Assembly: GCA_020851075.1 (NCBI GenBank)
Contig: JADZDL010000239.1
Span: forward strand, 1 to 36,712
Source of the DNA: Planctomycetota bacterium
GTDB taxonomy: Bacteria > Planctomycetota > UBA1135 > UBA2386
Reading direction: 5' to 3'
DNA: 36,712 nt
A model generated the notes under the pieces. It did no database searches. It was not told the origin of the DNA and saw nothing but the letters and a program-made list of their open reading frames with translations. Positions within the stretch are counted from its first letter, which is position 1, and each line of letters opens with the position of its first letter. The position numbers and the translations under genes are program-made. Below are positions 1-9,200 of the stretch, one piece after another.

Positions 1-504
1 CATGGCACGGCGGTTCAAGCGCAGAGCTTCGAACTGTTCCTACAGGCGACGGTCGATGCGGCCCTGTTGGGCCAAAACCTCCAATTGGCGGCCGAAGCCG
101 AGGGTTTGGGTGCCTGCATGATCGGGGCCGCGCGCAACCATCCGCTGGAGCTTGCGCAGGTGCTCGGGCTGCCACCACACTGCTATGTGGTGTTTGGCAT
201 GACGGTTGGCAAACCGGCGGATGACCCGATTCCACGCGGGCGCATGCCGTTGCCGGGCGTTCTGCATTGGGAGCGTTACGATGCTGCGAGCGCCGAAGCT
301 GCGCTCGACGGTGCCGACGAGGGAATGCGCGAATGGTCGCGCCGCACCAATGCCGAGCAGGGCGGATACAACGGCAAGCCGGTCAGTGAGACGAAGGGCT
401 GGGCCGAACGCATGGCGATCGCGTGGGGCGCGGACAGTTCGTATGCCAGCGCGCGCAAGAGCCTGGTCGATGAGTTGCGGCGGCTTGGGTTTGGGTTTGA
501 ATGA
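1..504 (+). CDS. NfsA-type FMN nitroreductase / NADPH oxidoreductase, 5'-truncated by window edge
   Basis: The reading frame is open from base 1 to the TGA at 502-504, so the gene begins left of the window and only its last 167 residues are visible. The fragment matches the C-terminal half of NfsA/Frp nitroreductases, which are FMN enzymes reducing nitro compounds or quinones with NADPH. It shows a VDAALLGQNLQLAAEAEGLG-type helix, then IGAARNHP, then a GLPPHCYVVFGMTVGKPADDP-type segment followed by RMPLP and VLHWERY. The C-terminus RRLGFGFE fits the usual family end. An internal TTG at 67 is in frame but splits the conserved helix, so it is not the start. The last codons lie inside the 74-bp direct repeat at 478-551. 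The family call is firm; the substrate cannot be read from the sequence. Confidence 0.85.
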   Translation, partial: HGTAVQAQSFELFLQATVDAALLGQNLQLAAEAEGLGACMIGAARNHPLELAQVLGLPPHCYVVFGMTVGKPADDPIPRGRMPLPGVLHWERYDAASAEAALDGADEGMREWSRRTNAEQGGYNGKPVSETKGWAERMAIAWGADSSYASARKSLVDELRRLGFGFE

Positions 505-551
505 GGCCGCCAGCGAACCCTGACCTGGGCCGAACGCAGCTGCCGCAGCGC
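478..551. repeat. Direct repeat copy A (3' ends of nitroreductase and glycosyltransferase genes)
   Basis: This imperfect direct repeat has its partner at 2475-2548, exactly 1997 bp away. Identical blocks are 478-493/2475-2490 (16 nt), 502-510/2493-2501, 520-527/2517-2524 and 531-551/2528-2548 (21 nt), with compensating small indels between them. Copy A carries the live nitroreductase terminus (RRLGFGFE, stop). On the minus strand it also carries ALRQLRSAQVRVR, a remnant matching the GT2 terminus ALRQLRSGQVSLR. Weaker similarity to the GT2 gene continues to about 585. Confidence 0.85.
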
Positions 552-676
552 CGCCAGCGCTCGGCGAACTGGGTTGGCGACGGCTCCGCCCGGAACGCCG
601 CACAGACGCCGGGTCGTGGCTATGCGCAAACCGAGCCGGAGCCATGTGCGCCGAGTAGAACGTTGTCTACCATTTC
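505..676. other. Intergenic region holding a glycosyltransferase-gene remnant and the peptidase leader
   Basis: This is the 172-nt gap between the nitroreductase stop and the peptidase ATG. The first part (to about 585) is the decayed copy of the GT2 3' end. GGCGGC at 479-484 and GCCGCC at 507-512 could pair across the nitroreductase stop. I see no clear -35/-10 or ribosome-binding site before 677. Confidence 0.4.
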
Positions 677-2446
677 ATGATGATCCCTGCCGTCCGCCTC
701 GCGAGTTTCTTCCTCGGTTGGGGAATCGGGTTGTTTGCGTTCGCACCAGCCGTCACGGCGCAGGGTGCGCAACTGCAGATCCAGAACGGCAGCACCCAGA
801 CCGTCGATGTGTTCTGGCAGAAGGACGCGGCCGAGCGAGTGCCGAACGGCTCCGTCGAGCCCGGGCAGGAGATCCTGTTGGCGACCACCATCGGCCACCG
901 CTTCGTGCTCGTGCCGCGCAACGACACGGTGGAGTCCATGGTGACATGTGAAGTGCGGGTGCAGTCCTTCCGCTACGACCCCGCAGGGCAAGGCGTGCCT
1001 GCCTTCTACACGCAGCGGGCAAGTGCGGGTGGTTTTCCGATCGTCGCCTCTGCAAAGGTCAGTCCCTTGGCTCTGGGCGAAGCCGTGTTCCTGGTGGACG
1101 CGATGCTCGCGGAGCGGCCCGACGTGCGCGATGCCCTGATCCGCAGCGGTTCGCGCATGTGCGTGATGGCGTGGAACGAATTCACGACGGACCTGCCCGA
1201 GTTCCAGCGGATGCAGCCCAAGGACTACTGGGACGCTCGGGCCCGCGGCACCGGGGGCAGCCAGACCGATCCGTACTGCACGAGCGCCGAGGAGAACCTG
1301 CTCGGCTATCCCGGAGATCCGTACTCGACCGAGTGCATCCTCATCCACGAGTTCGCCCACTGCATCCACCTGCGCGGCATGGCGAACGTGGATCCGTCCT
1401 TCGATGGCCGCGTGAAAGCTGCCTATGAAACCGCGATGCGGGCCGGGCTCTGGCGGGGCAAGTATGCCTCGGTGAATCACCACGAGTACTTCGCCGAGGG
1501 TGTGCAGAGCTGGTTTGACAACAACCGCGCGAACGACCACGACCACAACCACGTCGATACGCGCGCCGAGCTGCTCGAGTACGACCCAGCGCTCGCCGCT
1601 CTGTGCCGGGAGGTCTTCGGTGGCACCGAGCTGAAGTACACGAAGCCCGTCACACGCCGCACCGGGCACCTCGCCGGCTACGACCCAGCCAAGGCCCCGA
1701 CCTTTGTGTGGCCCGAGCGTCTGCAGAAGGCCAAGGCCGAGATCCATGCCAAGGCCGCCGCGCGTGGCCAGCGTGCGGCAAAGGACGCGGCTGGGGGTGC
1801 TGCAACCGAGCCGCGCGAGGTCTCCGGCTGGCATCTGCACATCCACAAGGCCCTGCTCGTTCCGGAGCTTGAGCCCACCACGGCGAAGGCGGTCGCACTG
1901 TTGAAGGTGCAGCTCGACGAGATCGTTCGCGTCGTGCCCGCCGCGGCCGTCGTGGAGTTGCAGAAGGTGCCGCTCTACTTCTCACCCAAGTACCCAAATG
2001 CTCCGGCCCGCGCCGAGTACCACCCGGGCGGCGCCTGGTTGCGCGAGAATGGCCGCGATCCAGCGATGGCGAAGGGCGTCGAGTTCACCGACACCGCGGA
2101 CTTCGAGGCCGAGACGCGGCGCATGCCGAACTTCGCCCTCCACGAGCTCGCCCATGCCTACCACGATCGCGTCCTGCCCGGCGGCTTCGGCAATGCCGAG
2201 ATCGAGGCCGCGTACGAGAGGGCCAAGGCCAGCGGCACGTACGAACGCGTCGAACGGCAGGACGGCGAGGGGCGGAAGCGCATGGATCGTCACTACGCCC
2301 TCACCAATCCGCAGGAGTACTTCGCCGAGAGCACCGAGGCCTTCTTCTCCCGCAACGACTTCTTCCCGTACAACCGCGACGATCTGCAGAAGCACGATGC
2401 CGGGATGGCGGCCCTGCTGGCCGAGCTGTGGGGCGTGAAGCGCTGA
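677..2446 (+). CDS. Secreted protein with VHL-like beta domain and two tandem HExxH metallopeptidase modules
   Basis: The 589-residue protein has a Sec signal peptide ending near residue 28 (AVTA|Q). Residues about 32-80 resemble the von Hippel-Lindau beta domain (QNGSTQTVDVFW, then a proline/glycine turn, then GHRFVLV), a domain also seen on bacterial secreted proteins. Two zinc-peptidase modules follow. Module 1 has HEFAH at 224-228 and EYFAE at 270-274. Module 2 has HELAH at 489-493 and EYFAE at 547-551. The HExxH pair plus a downstream glutamate is the gluzincin arrangement, and the NPQEYFAES context recalls anthrax lethal factor-like peptidases. Both modules keep their metal ligands, so both may be active. 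An Ala/Lys-rich linker (about 350-380) separates them. The gene sits between direct repeats 478-551 and 2475-2548. The substrate is unknown. Confidence 0.85.
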   Translation: MMIPAVRLASFFLGWGIGLFAFAPAVTAQGAQLQIQNGSTQTVDVFWQKDAAERVPNGSVEPGQEILLATTIGHRFVLVPRNDTVESMVTCEVRVQSFRYDPAGQGVPAFYTQRASAGGFPIVASAKVSPLALGEAVFLVDAMLAERPDVRDALIRSGSRMCVMAWNEFTTDLPEFQRMQPKDYWDARARGTGGSQTDPYCTSAEENLLGYPGDPYSTECILIHEFAHCIHLRGMANVDPSFDGRVKAAYETAMRAGLWRGKYASVNHHEYFAEGVQSWFDNNRANDHDHNHVDTRAELLEYDPALAALCREVFGGTELKYTKPVTRRTGHLAGYDPAKAPTFVWPERLQKAKAEIHAKAAARGQRAAKDAAGGAATEPREVSGWHLHIHKALLVPELEPTTAKAVALLKVQLDEIVRVVPAAAVVELQKVPLYFSPKYPNAPARAEYHPGGAWLRENGRDPAMAKGVEFTDTADFEAETRRMPNFALHELAHAYHDRVLPGGFGNAEIEAAYERAKASGTYERVERQDGEGRKRMDRHYALTNPQEYFAESTEAFFSRNDFFPYNRDDLQKHDAGMAALLAELWGVKR

Positions 2447-2474
2447 AGGCTCGAGAGAAGTTCACGAGACGGCT

Positions 2475-2548
2475 CGGCGGCTTGGGTTTGAGTGAGGCCG
2501 CTAGTGCTAGCGAAGGCTGACCTGACCCGAACGCAGCTGCCGCAGCGC
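2475..2548. repeat. Direct repeat copy B (3' ends of nitroreductase and glycosyltransferase genes)
   Basis: This is the partner of 478-551. Here the live part is the GT2 C-terminus (minus strand, stop at 2507-2509). The plus strand keeps CGG CGG CTT GGG TTT GAG TGA, that is RRLGFE-stop, a remnant of the nitroreductase terminus RRLGFGFE-stop. Each copy therefore holds one working and one dead gene end, as expected if a convergent gene junction was duplicated around an inserted segment. Confidence 0.85.
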
Positions 2549-3643
2549 ATAGAACGTGCCGCGCCAGCGCACACCGCCTTGGCGCAGGGTGACGAGCGTC
2601 GAGTTGATGAGTGCGATGGGTAGCCAGATGCGCGCAATCGGCACCAGGAGGCCCGCGAGCGGGTTCCATTCCATGCGGCGTGCGAGCGCAATCGCGGGTA
2701 GCGCTGTGAGCAGGTAGGCGCCCAGTGCCAACCAACCGGCGGTTCCGGCGAGCCACGGGCCTGCAAAGGTGGCGCCGATCACGAGCATGGTGAGCGCGAG
2801 CAGGATGGCCGCGAGCCAGGTCCGGAAACGCAGCATCGCGAACATGTTCTTCTCGACGACGTGCAGGAGGTGACCGGGGGTGCCGCCCCAGTCGATTGCG
2901 AAGTCGCGCGCGGCAAACCAGACACGCGAGCGGAAGCCCGTGCGGAAGAGCAGGTAGCCGAGGAAGACGTCGTCGACGACTTCGAGTCGCAGTGGCAGAT
3001 GGCCGCCAATCGTGCGGTAGGCGCTCGTTTTCACGAGGTTGAACGCGCCGGTGCCGACGTAGCTGCGTTGCCTGGTTGCGTTCACGGCGCGCACGCGGCG
3101 CTGCACGATGAGCTGGAAACCGAGCAGGCAGGCCTGGCCCAGGAACGACGGGTTGCGGTGGGTTGGCAGCAGCGAAACGTGGTCGGTGCCGGTGTGTTCG
3201 GCGGCATCGATGGCGCGCGCGAGTGCATCGGGGGAAAGGCGCGCATCGCCGTCGGTGAACAAGAGCCACGGCGTGGCCACGTTCGCAGCGCCCTGGTGCA
3301 GCGCGTGGCTCTTGCCAAGCCAATCGGGCGGCAGTTCGGCAATGGTGACGATGCTGAGGCGCGGATGCGTTGCAGCGAGGCCAGCGAGAATGGTCGCGGT
3401 GTCGTCGGTGCTGCGGTCGTTGACGACGATGAGGTGCAGATCGACGTGCTGCTGGGCGAGCAGGTGCTGCACTGCTTCGGCGACATGCGGGCCATCATCG
3501 CGAATGGCGAGCACGACGGTGACTTCGCGTCGTGGGGCGTTCGCCGGCAGGGCTGGTAGATCCTCCAGCGTCGCAATCGCGAACAGGTCGTGCACCGTGG
3601 CGAGCAGCCAGACCACGGCAAGCGCCACGAAACACCAGATCAT
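2507..3643 (-). CDS. Membrane glycosyltransferase, family GT2
   Basis: The 378-residue protein has an N-terminal membrane helix (1-20), a GT-A catalytic domain and several hydrophobic helices at about 275-350. Catalytic signatures are the nucleotide-binding VVLAIRDDGP strand, IVVNDRSTDDT, the metal-binding DGD at 131-133 (FTDGDA) and the acidic pair D224-D225 in EVVDDVFLG. The LPPDWLGKSHALHQGA segment is shared with GT2 enzymes of the HpnB (hopanoid-associated) and carotenoid-glycosylating types. It likely moves a sugar from a nucleotide sugar to a lipid or lipid-linked acceptor at the cytoplasmic membrane. No hopanoid or carotenoid genes are nearby to fix the acceptor. The gene converges on the peptidase gene, and its last codons lie in repeat copy B. 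The family is firm; the pathway is not. Confidence 0.85.
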   Translation of the reverse strand: MIWCFVALAVVWLLATVHDLFAIATLEDLPALPANAPRREVTVVLAIRDDGPHVAEAVQHLLAQQHVDLHLIVVNDRSTDDTATILAGLAATHPRLSIVTIAELPPDWLGKSHALHQGAANVATPWLLFTDGDARLSPDALARAIDAAEHTGTDHVSLLPTHRNPSFLGQACLLGFQLIVQRRVRAVNATRQRSYVGTGAFNLVKTSAYRTIGGHLPLRLEVVDDVFLGYLLFRTGFRSRVWFAARDFAIDWGGTPGHLLHVVEKNMFAMLRFRTWLAAILLALTMLVIGATFAGPWLAGTAGWLALGAYLLTALPAIALARRMEWNPLAGLLVPIARIWLPIALINSTLVTLRQGGVRWRGTFYALRQLRSGQVSLR

Positions 3644-3748
3644 CGGTGTTCGCTCACTTGCAGTCGTTGCGGGGCGCCTGGCACGGCAGTCATGCTACCG
3701 GCGCTTCTGGATCGGGCGCACTGCGGATTGGCGCCAGACAGCCCAGGC

Positions 3749-5380
<1,632 letters not shown>

Positions 5381-5446
5381 CGGGGGCGAGCAGGATACCT
5401 ACTCAGCCCCGATCTGCCGACCCCGAACCCGGCTGCCCGACATTCT

Positions 5447-6193
5447 TCAGCGAATGCGGACGTCGCCGTTGTGGGTGGACACCGTCAAACTGCCCTTGCC
5501 GTCGCCGATACGGCCGCGCAGCGAGCTGCGGCCGATGTTGGCGTCTTTGATCTGCCCACCGGGCTCGATCGAGCCATTGTGGGTGCTCGCCGCCAGGGTG
5601 GTGGTCGCCTTCTCCGCGAACTGGACCTCGACGTTGCCGTTGTGGGATTCGATGGTGCCGTCGACCTGGCCCTCGGTAGTGATCTGGAGGACGACGCGCC
5701 CATTGTGGGACTGGGCCTCGATGCGATTGCCGTGCAGAGAACCCTCGATGTCGCCGTTGTGGCTGTTCAGGCTCTGGTTGCCCCGCGTGCCGGTGACGCG
5801 GATATCGCCATTGTGGGAGGTTGCCTTCACTTGCACGTTCTGCGGCACCTTCATGGTGAACGTGAACGACGGCGACCGGTTGTTCAGCGAGCCCACGGGG
5901 TAATTGCCGAAGATGCGCAGCGCTTCCTTCTTTGCATCCTGCCCCACGGACATGAGGCGCAGATTGTCGTCTGCCTCGCCCTGTGAGTAACCGCGCACGG
6001 AGAGCTCGGCGTGCACTTCGACGGTCGTAACCGTTGGATCGCCGTTTACGGTGATCGAGCCGTTGTGGCTTTCGCAGCTCAGCGTTTGCAGGTCGGCGGC
6101 GGGGAGTGACAGGTCAACCGTGCGGCTGGCGACGAAACTCGGGTTGACACAGCTGGGAAGCAACAACAGGAGGAGAAGGGTGGGGCTACGCAT
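5447..6193 (-). CDS. DUF4097-like lipoprotein with SHNG repeats
   Basis: I start the gene at the ATG read from 6193, which gives MRSPT, a leucine run and the lipobox LLPSC (Cys15). The frame is open further upstream, but that stretch is Pro/Ala/Ser-rich and has no signal sequence. The mature part (248-residue precursor) is built of short beta strands, with the tetrad S/T-H-N-G recurring seven times: SHNGSITV, SHNGDIRV, SHNGDIEG, SHNGRVVL, SHNGNVEV, THNGSIEP, THNGDVRI. This is the pattern of DUF4097/adhesin-like beta-helix proteins, where each HNG marks a turn. It is probably anchored in the envelope. The function is unknown. It lies 58 nt downstream of the large cytochrome/PKD lipoprotein gene on the same strand and may be co-transcribed with it. 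Confidence 0.8.
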   Translation of the reverse strand: MRSPTLLLLLLLPSCVNPSFVASRTVDLSLPAADLQTLSCESHNGSITVNGDPTVTTVEVHAELSVRGYSQGEADDNLRLMSVGQDAKKEALRIFGNYPVGSLNNRSPSFTFTMKVPQNVQVKATSHNGDIRVTGTRGNQSLNSHNGDIEGSLHGNRIEAQSHNGRVVLQITTEGQVDGTIESHNGNVEVQFAEKATTTLAASTHNGSIEPGGQIKDANIGRSSLRGRIGDGKGSLTVSTHNGDVRIR

Positions 6194-6251
6194 GGAAGGG
6201 GCGGATTCGTAAGCAGCGCGAGATATTGCCAATTCGTGGCCTTCGACTGGC

Positions 6252-9200
6252 CTACAAGGCTGGGCGGTAGGTGATGGCGAGCTTGGGCTGGCTGGAGCCG
6301 GTGGCGAAGGTGCGGGAGCCGAAGACCTTCGCGGAGCGCACGCCGCTGACTTCGGGGCAGCGAACGATCCAACCGTGGTTGTCGCCGGGGGTGTCGAGCC
6401 ACAATTGGGTGTCGGTGATGACGGTCGCGGAGGTCCAGGTATAGGCACCGACGGTGTTGACGCTCGTGCTGGCGCTCGCGGTGACCTCGAAGTCACCGCC
6501 AGATGTGCCCCATGGCGTGCCTAGCACGGAATCGGCCCAGGTAGCGTCGCCCGTCTGCGCCGGCACCCCGCCACCGATCGCTCCACTTGCCGGACCTTCG
6601 CCCCATTCGGTGTTGACGCGGTGGATGGCAACGGTCTGCGCGCCGGTTGGGTTGGTTGGCGCAAAGGTGTTGGTGAGCTGCAACTGGGACGTGAGGATCG
6701 TGGCACCCGCTGGAACCGTGCCCGCGACGTCAAACTCGACCAGGGCGCGGCGCACGCCGACCTGCACGGCGCCCAGCGAAGCGGCGTTGCCGGCGACGAT
6801 CTGGTCGCTGGCGCCGTTGCCGTGGTTGGTCGTCTCCGAGTAGATGCTCGTGTCCTTGGCGGCATCGAGTGTCACCGACACGCTGGAGGGCACCGAGACG
6901 AAGAAGTTGGACTTCAGTTCAAAGTCCGAACCGCCGGTGCCCGACACGCTGAGCTTCACCGAGTAGGTGCCCGGCGTGCTGAACGTGTGCGTGGGGTTCT
7001 GGGCGGTCGAATCGGTGTTGCCGTCGTTGTCGAAGTCCCAGGCCCAGGTCGAGATCGTGCCCGTCGACAGATCGGTGAATTGGATCGAGGTCGTGTCGTA
7101 CTCGCGCGTGGCACTGGCCGAGAAGTCGGCCACGACGGGGCCTGAAACCACGACGTAGGCGACCTTGGTCTCGGTGTCGGTGCCGCCAGGGCCAGTGGCC
7201 GTGAGCACGACCGTGAAACTGCCGGGCGTGGAATACGTGTGGGAAGGGTTCTGGGCGGTCGAATCGGTATTGCCGTCGTTGTCAAAGTCCCAGGCCCAGC
7301 TCGCCACGTCGCCCGTGGTCAGGTCCGTAAAGTCGACCTGCAGCGGAATCAGGCCCGAGAGCGGCGTGCCACTGAAGTCGGCCGCGACCTGCGTGAAGGC
7401 CGTGATGAGGTTGGTCTCGGTGACCGTGGCGGAACCTGCTTCGTTGGTGGCCACGAGTTTCACCGTGTAGGTGCCCGGCGTCGAATAGACGTGGGTCGGG
7501 TTCTGCACGGTCGAATCGGTGTTGCCGTCGTTGTCGAAGTCCCAGGCCCACGTGTGCGGTTCTTCGGTCGAAGTGTCGGTGAAGGTCACCGACAGTGGCG
7601 CCGGCCCACCGACCGTGGAGGTCGTGAAACTCGGCACAACGGGGCCCAGGGCCCGGATCATGTCCGTCACCGTCTTGGTGCTGTCCGTGTTTGCATTGCT
7701 GGCCACGAGCTTCACGGTGAACGTGCCAGCCGTCGTGAAGATGTGCGTCGGGTTCTGTTCGGTCGAGTCGACGTTGCCGTCGTTGTCGAAGTCCCAGGCC
7801 CAGTTCGTGGGGTTGCCCGAGGACTGATCCGTGAACTGCACGGTCAGCGGAATGGGGCCTCGCACGGTGTCGGCCGTGAAGTTGACGATCACGCCCGACG
7901 TCTCGTCGAGGAAGGTGACCATCACGCTGGTGGAGTCCGACGTGCCGAGGTTGTTGGCGGTCGTCGAGTAGGCAGCGAAACCAACCTGGAAGTTGGACGT
8001 GTCCGTGAACACACCCATCACCGGGCGCGTCGAATCGCCGTTGCCGTCGCCACCTTCGTTGGCGGAGACACTGAAACGGTAAGGCAGCACGAGCCCATCG
8101 GCCAGTTGGCCGACTTCGACGAGGAACACGTCGGTCTTGCGATTGCTGTCCGTGCGCAGCACGTCGAGGTTGGTGGCATCGGATTCAAAGGCCACCGTGG
8201 CACCATCCGGTGCCACGATCGGCGCGCGCGCATCACCATCGCCGAGCGAAACGGCGTCGGTGGCGCTCGGCGTGACCCGCTGGTTGAGCAGGGTGGTGTG
8301 GCCGGTGGTGCTATCGAACAAGAACACGTTCGTGGCCGCGCTCACCGTCGCGAGGTTGGTCATGGCCGACTCGAAGGCGACGAGTACGCGGCCTGCACCG
8401 CTGGCGTAGACGCTCGCGGCCGAACAATCACCGCCGGTGCCTTCGGCGCCCGTGCTGGTCACGCTGGCCCGCACCTTCGTGTAGGGCGAGCCCGCATCGA
8501 CGCGAGCGAAGTAGATGTCGCGGGCACTGTTGGCATCGAGTGCGATGAGATCGTCAGCCGCGGATTCGAACGCAACGACGACCCCGGTCGCGTCGATCGA
8601 TGGCGCCGCCGACTCGCCAGTGCCGCCAGTCGTCGCGTTGCCGACCGAGTGGCTGATCAGCGTCGTCTGGTTGATGCTGGTATCGCGCAGATAGACGTCG
8701 TTGGCGCTGGTGCCGTTGGTGTCCGTGAAGGCGGTCACCAGATCGGTGGCCAGGGATTCAAACGTGATCAACTGACCTTGCGCACCGCCAATCGAAGGGC
8801 GACCGGAAACGCCGTTGGCGACGGCGGTGCCGCCATCCTGGGCGCTGACGAGGATCGTGGAGCCGCCAGCCGCGCGCAGGTTGAGCGCCCCGGCCGTTGG
8901 CGTGCCGGAAGCGTCTTCTTCGGCGCGCAGTTCGACCGCGGCGCGGAACACGTCCTGGGCACCATTGGTGTCCGAACCCACGAGGTCGGTGGCGGTGCTT
9001 TGGAAGGCCACATACAACGTGCCGATCGGGTTGGTCGCGGCGGCCGTGCTGCTCGACGTCGGGTTGAAGCTCGGATTCGGAACCCAGAGCAGGCGAGGCG
9101 CGGTCGATGTGCCGTTTGCTGCGTTCGTGGTGCTGGCCGCGTGGCTCACGAGCGTGACGTCGAGCACGGCATCGGCGTTGTTGACCTTGTCGCCCGCCGC

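Noticed and set aside
478..551. REP element or transposon terminal repeat as explanation for the 74-nt repeats
   Set aside because: The copies are direct, not inverted. They are fully explained as 3' ends of the two neighbouring genes, and no transposase lies between.
5461..6080. CRISPR-like periodic CCGTTGTGGG/CCATTGTGGG short repeats
   Set aside because: They encode the SHNG tetrads in one open frame, with irregular spacing and no conserved repeat-spacer pattern.
6194..6496. N-terminal extension of the SHNG-repeat lipoprotein up to 6496
   Set aside because: It overlaps the end of the cytochrome/PKD gene in another frame and would hide the lipobox; the internal ATG at 6193 gives a proper lipoprotein signal.
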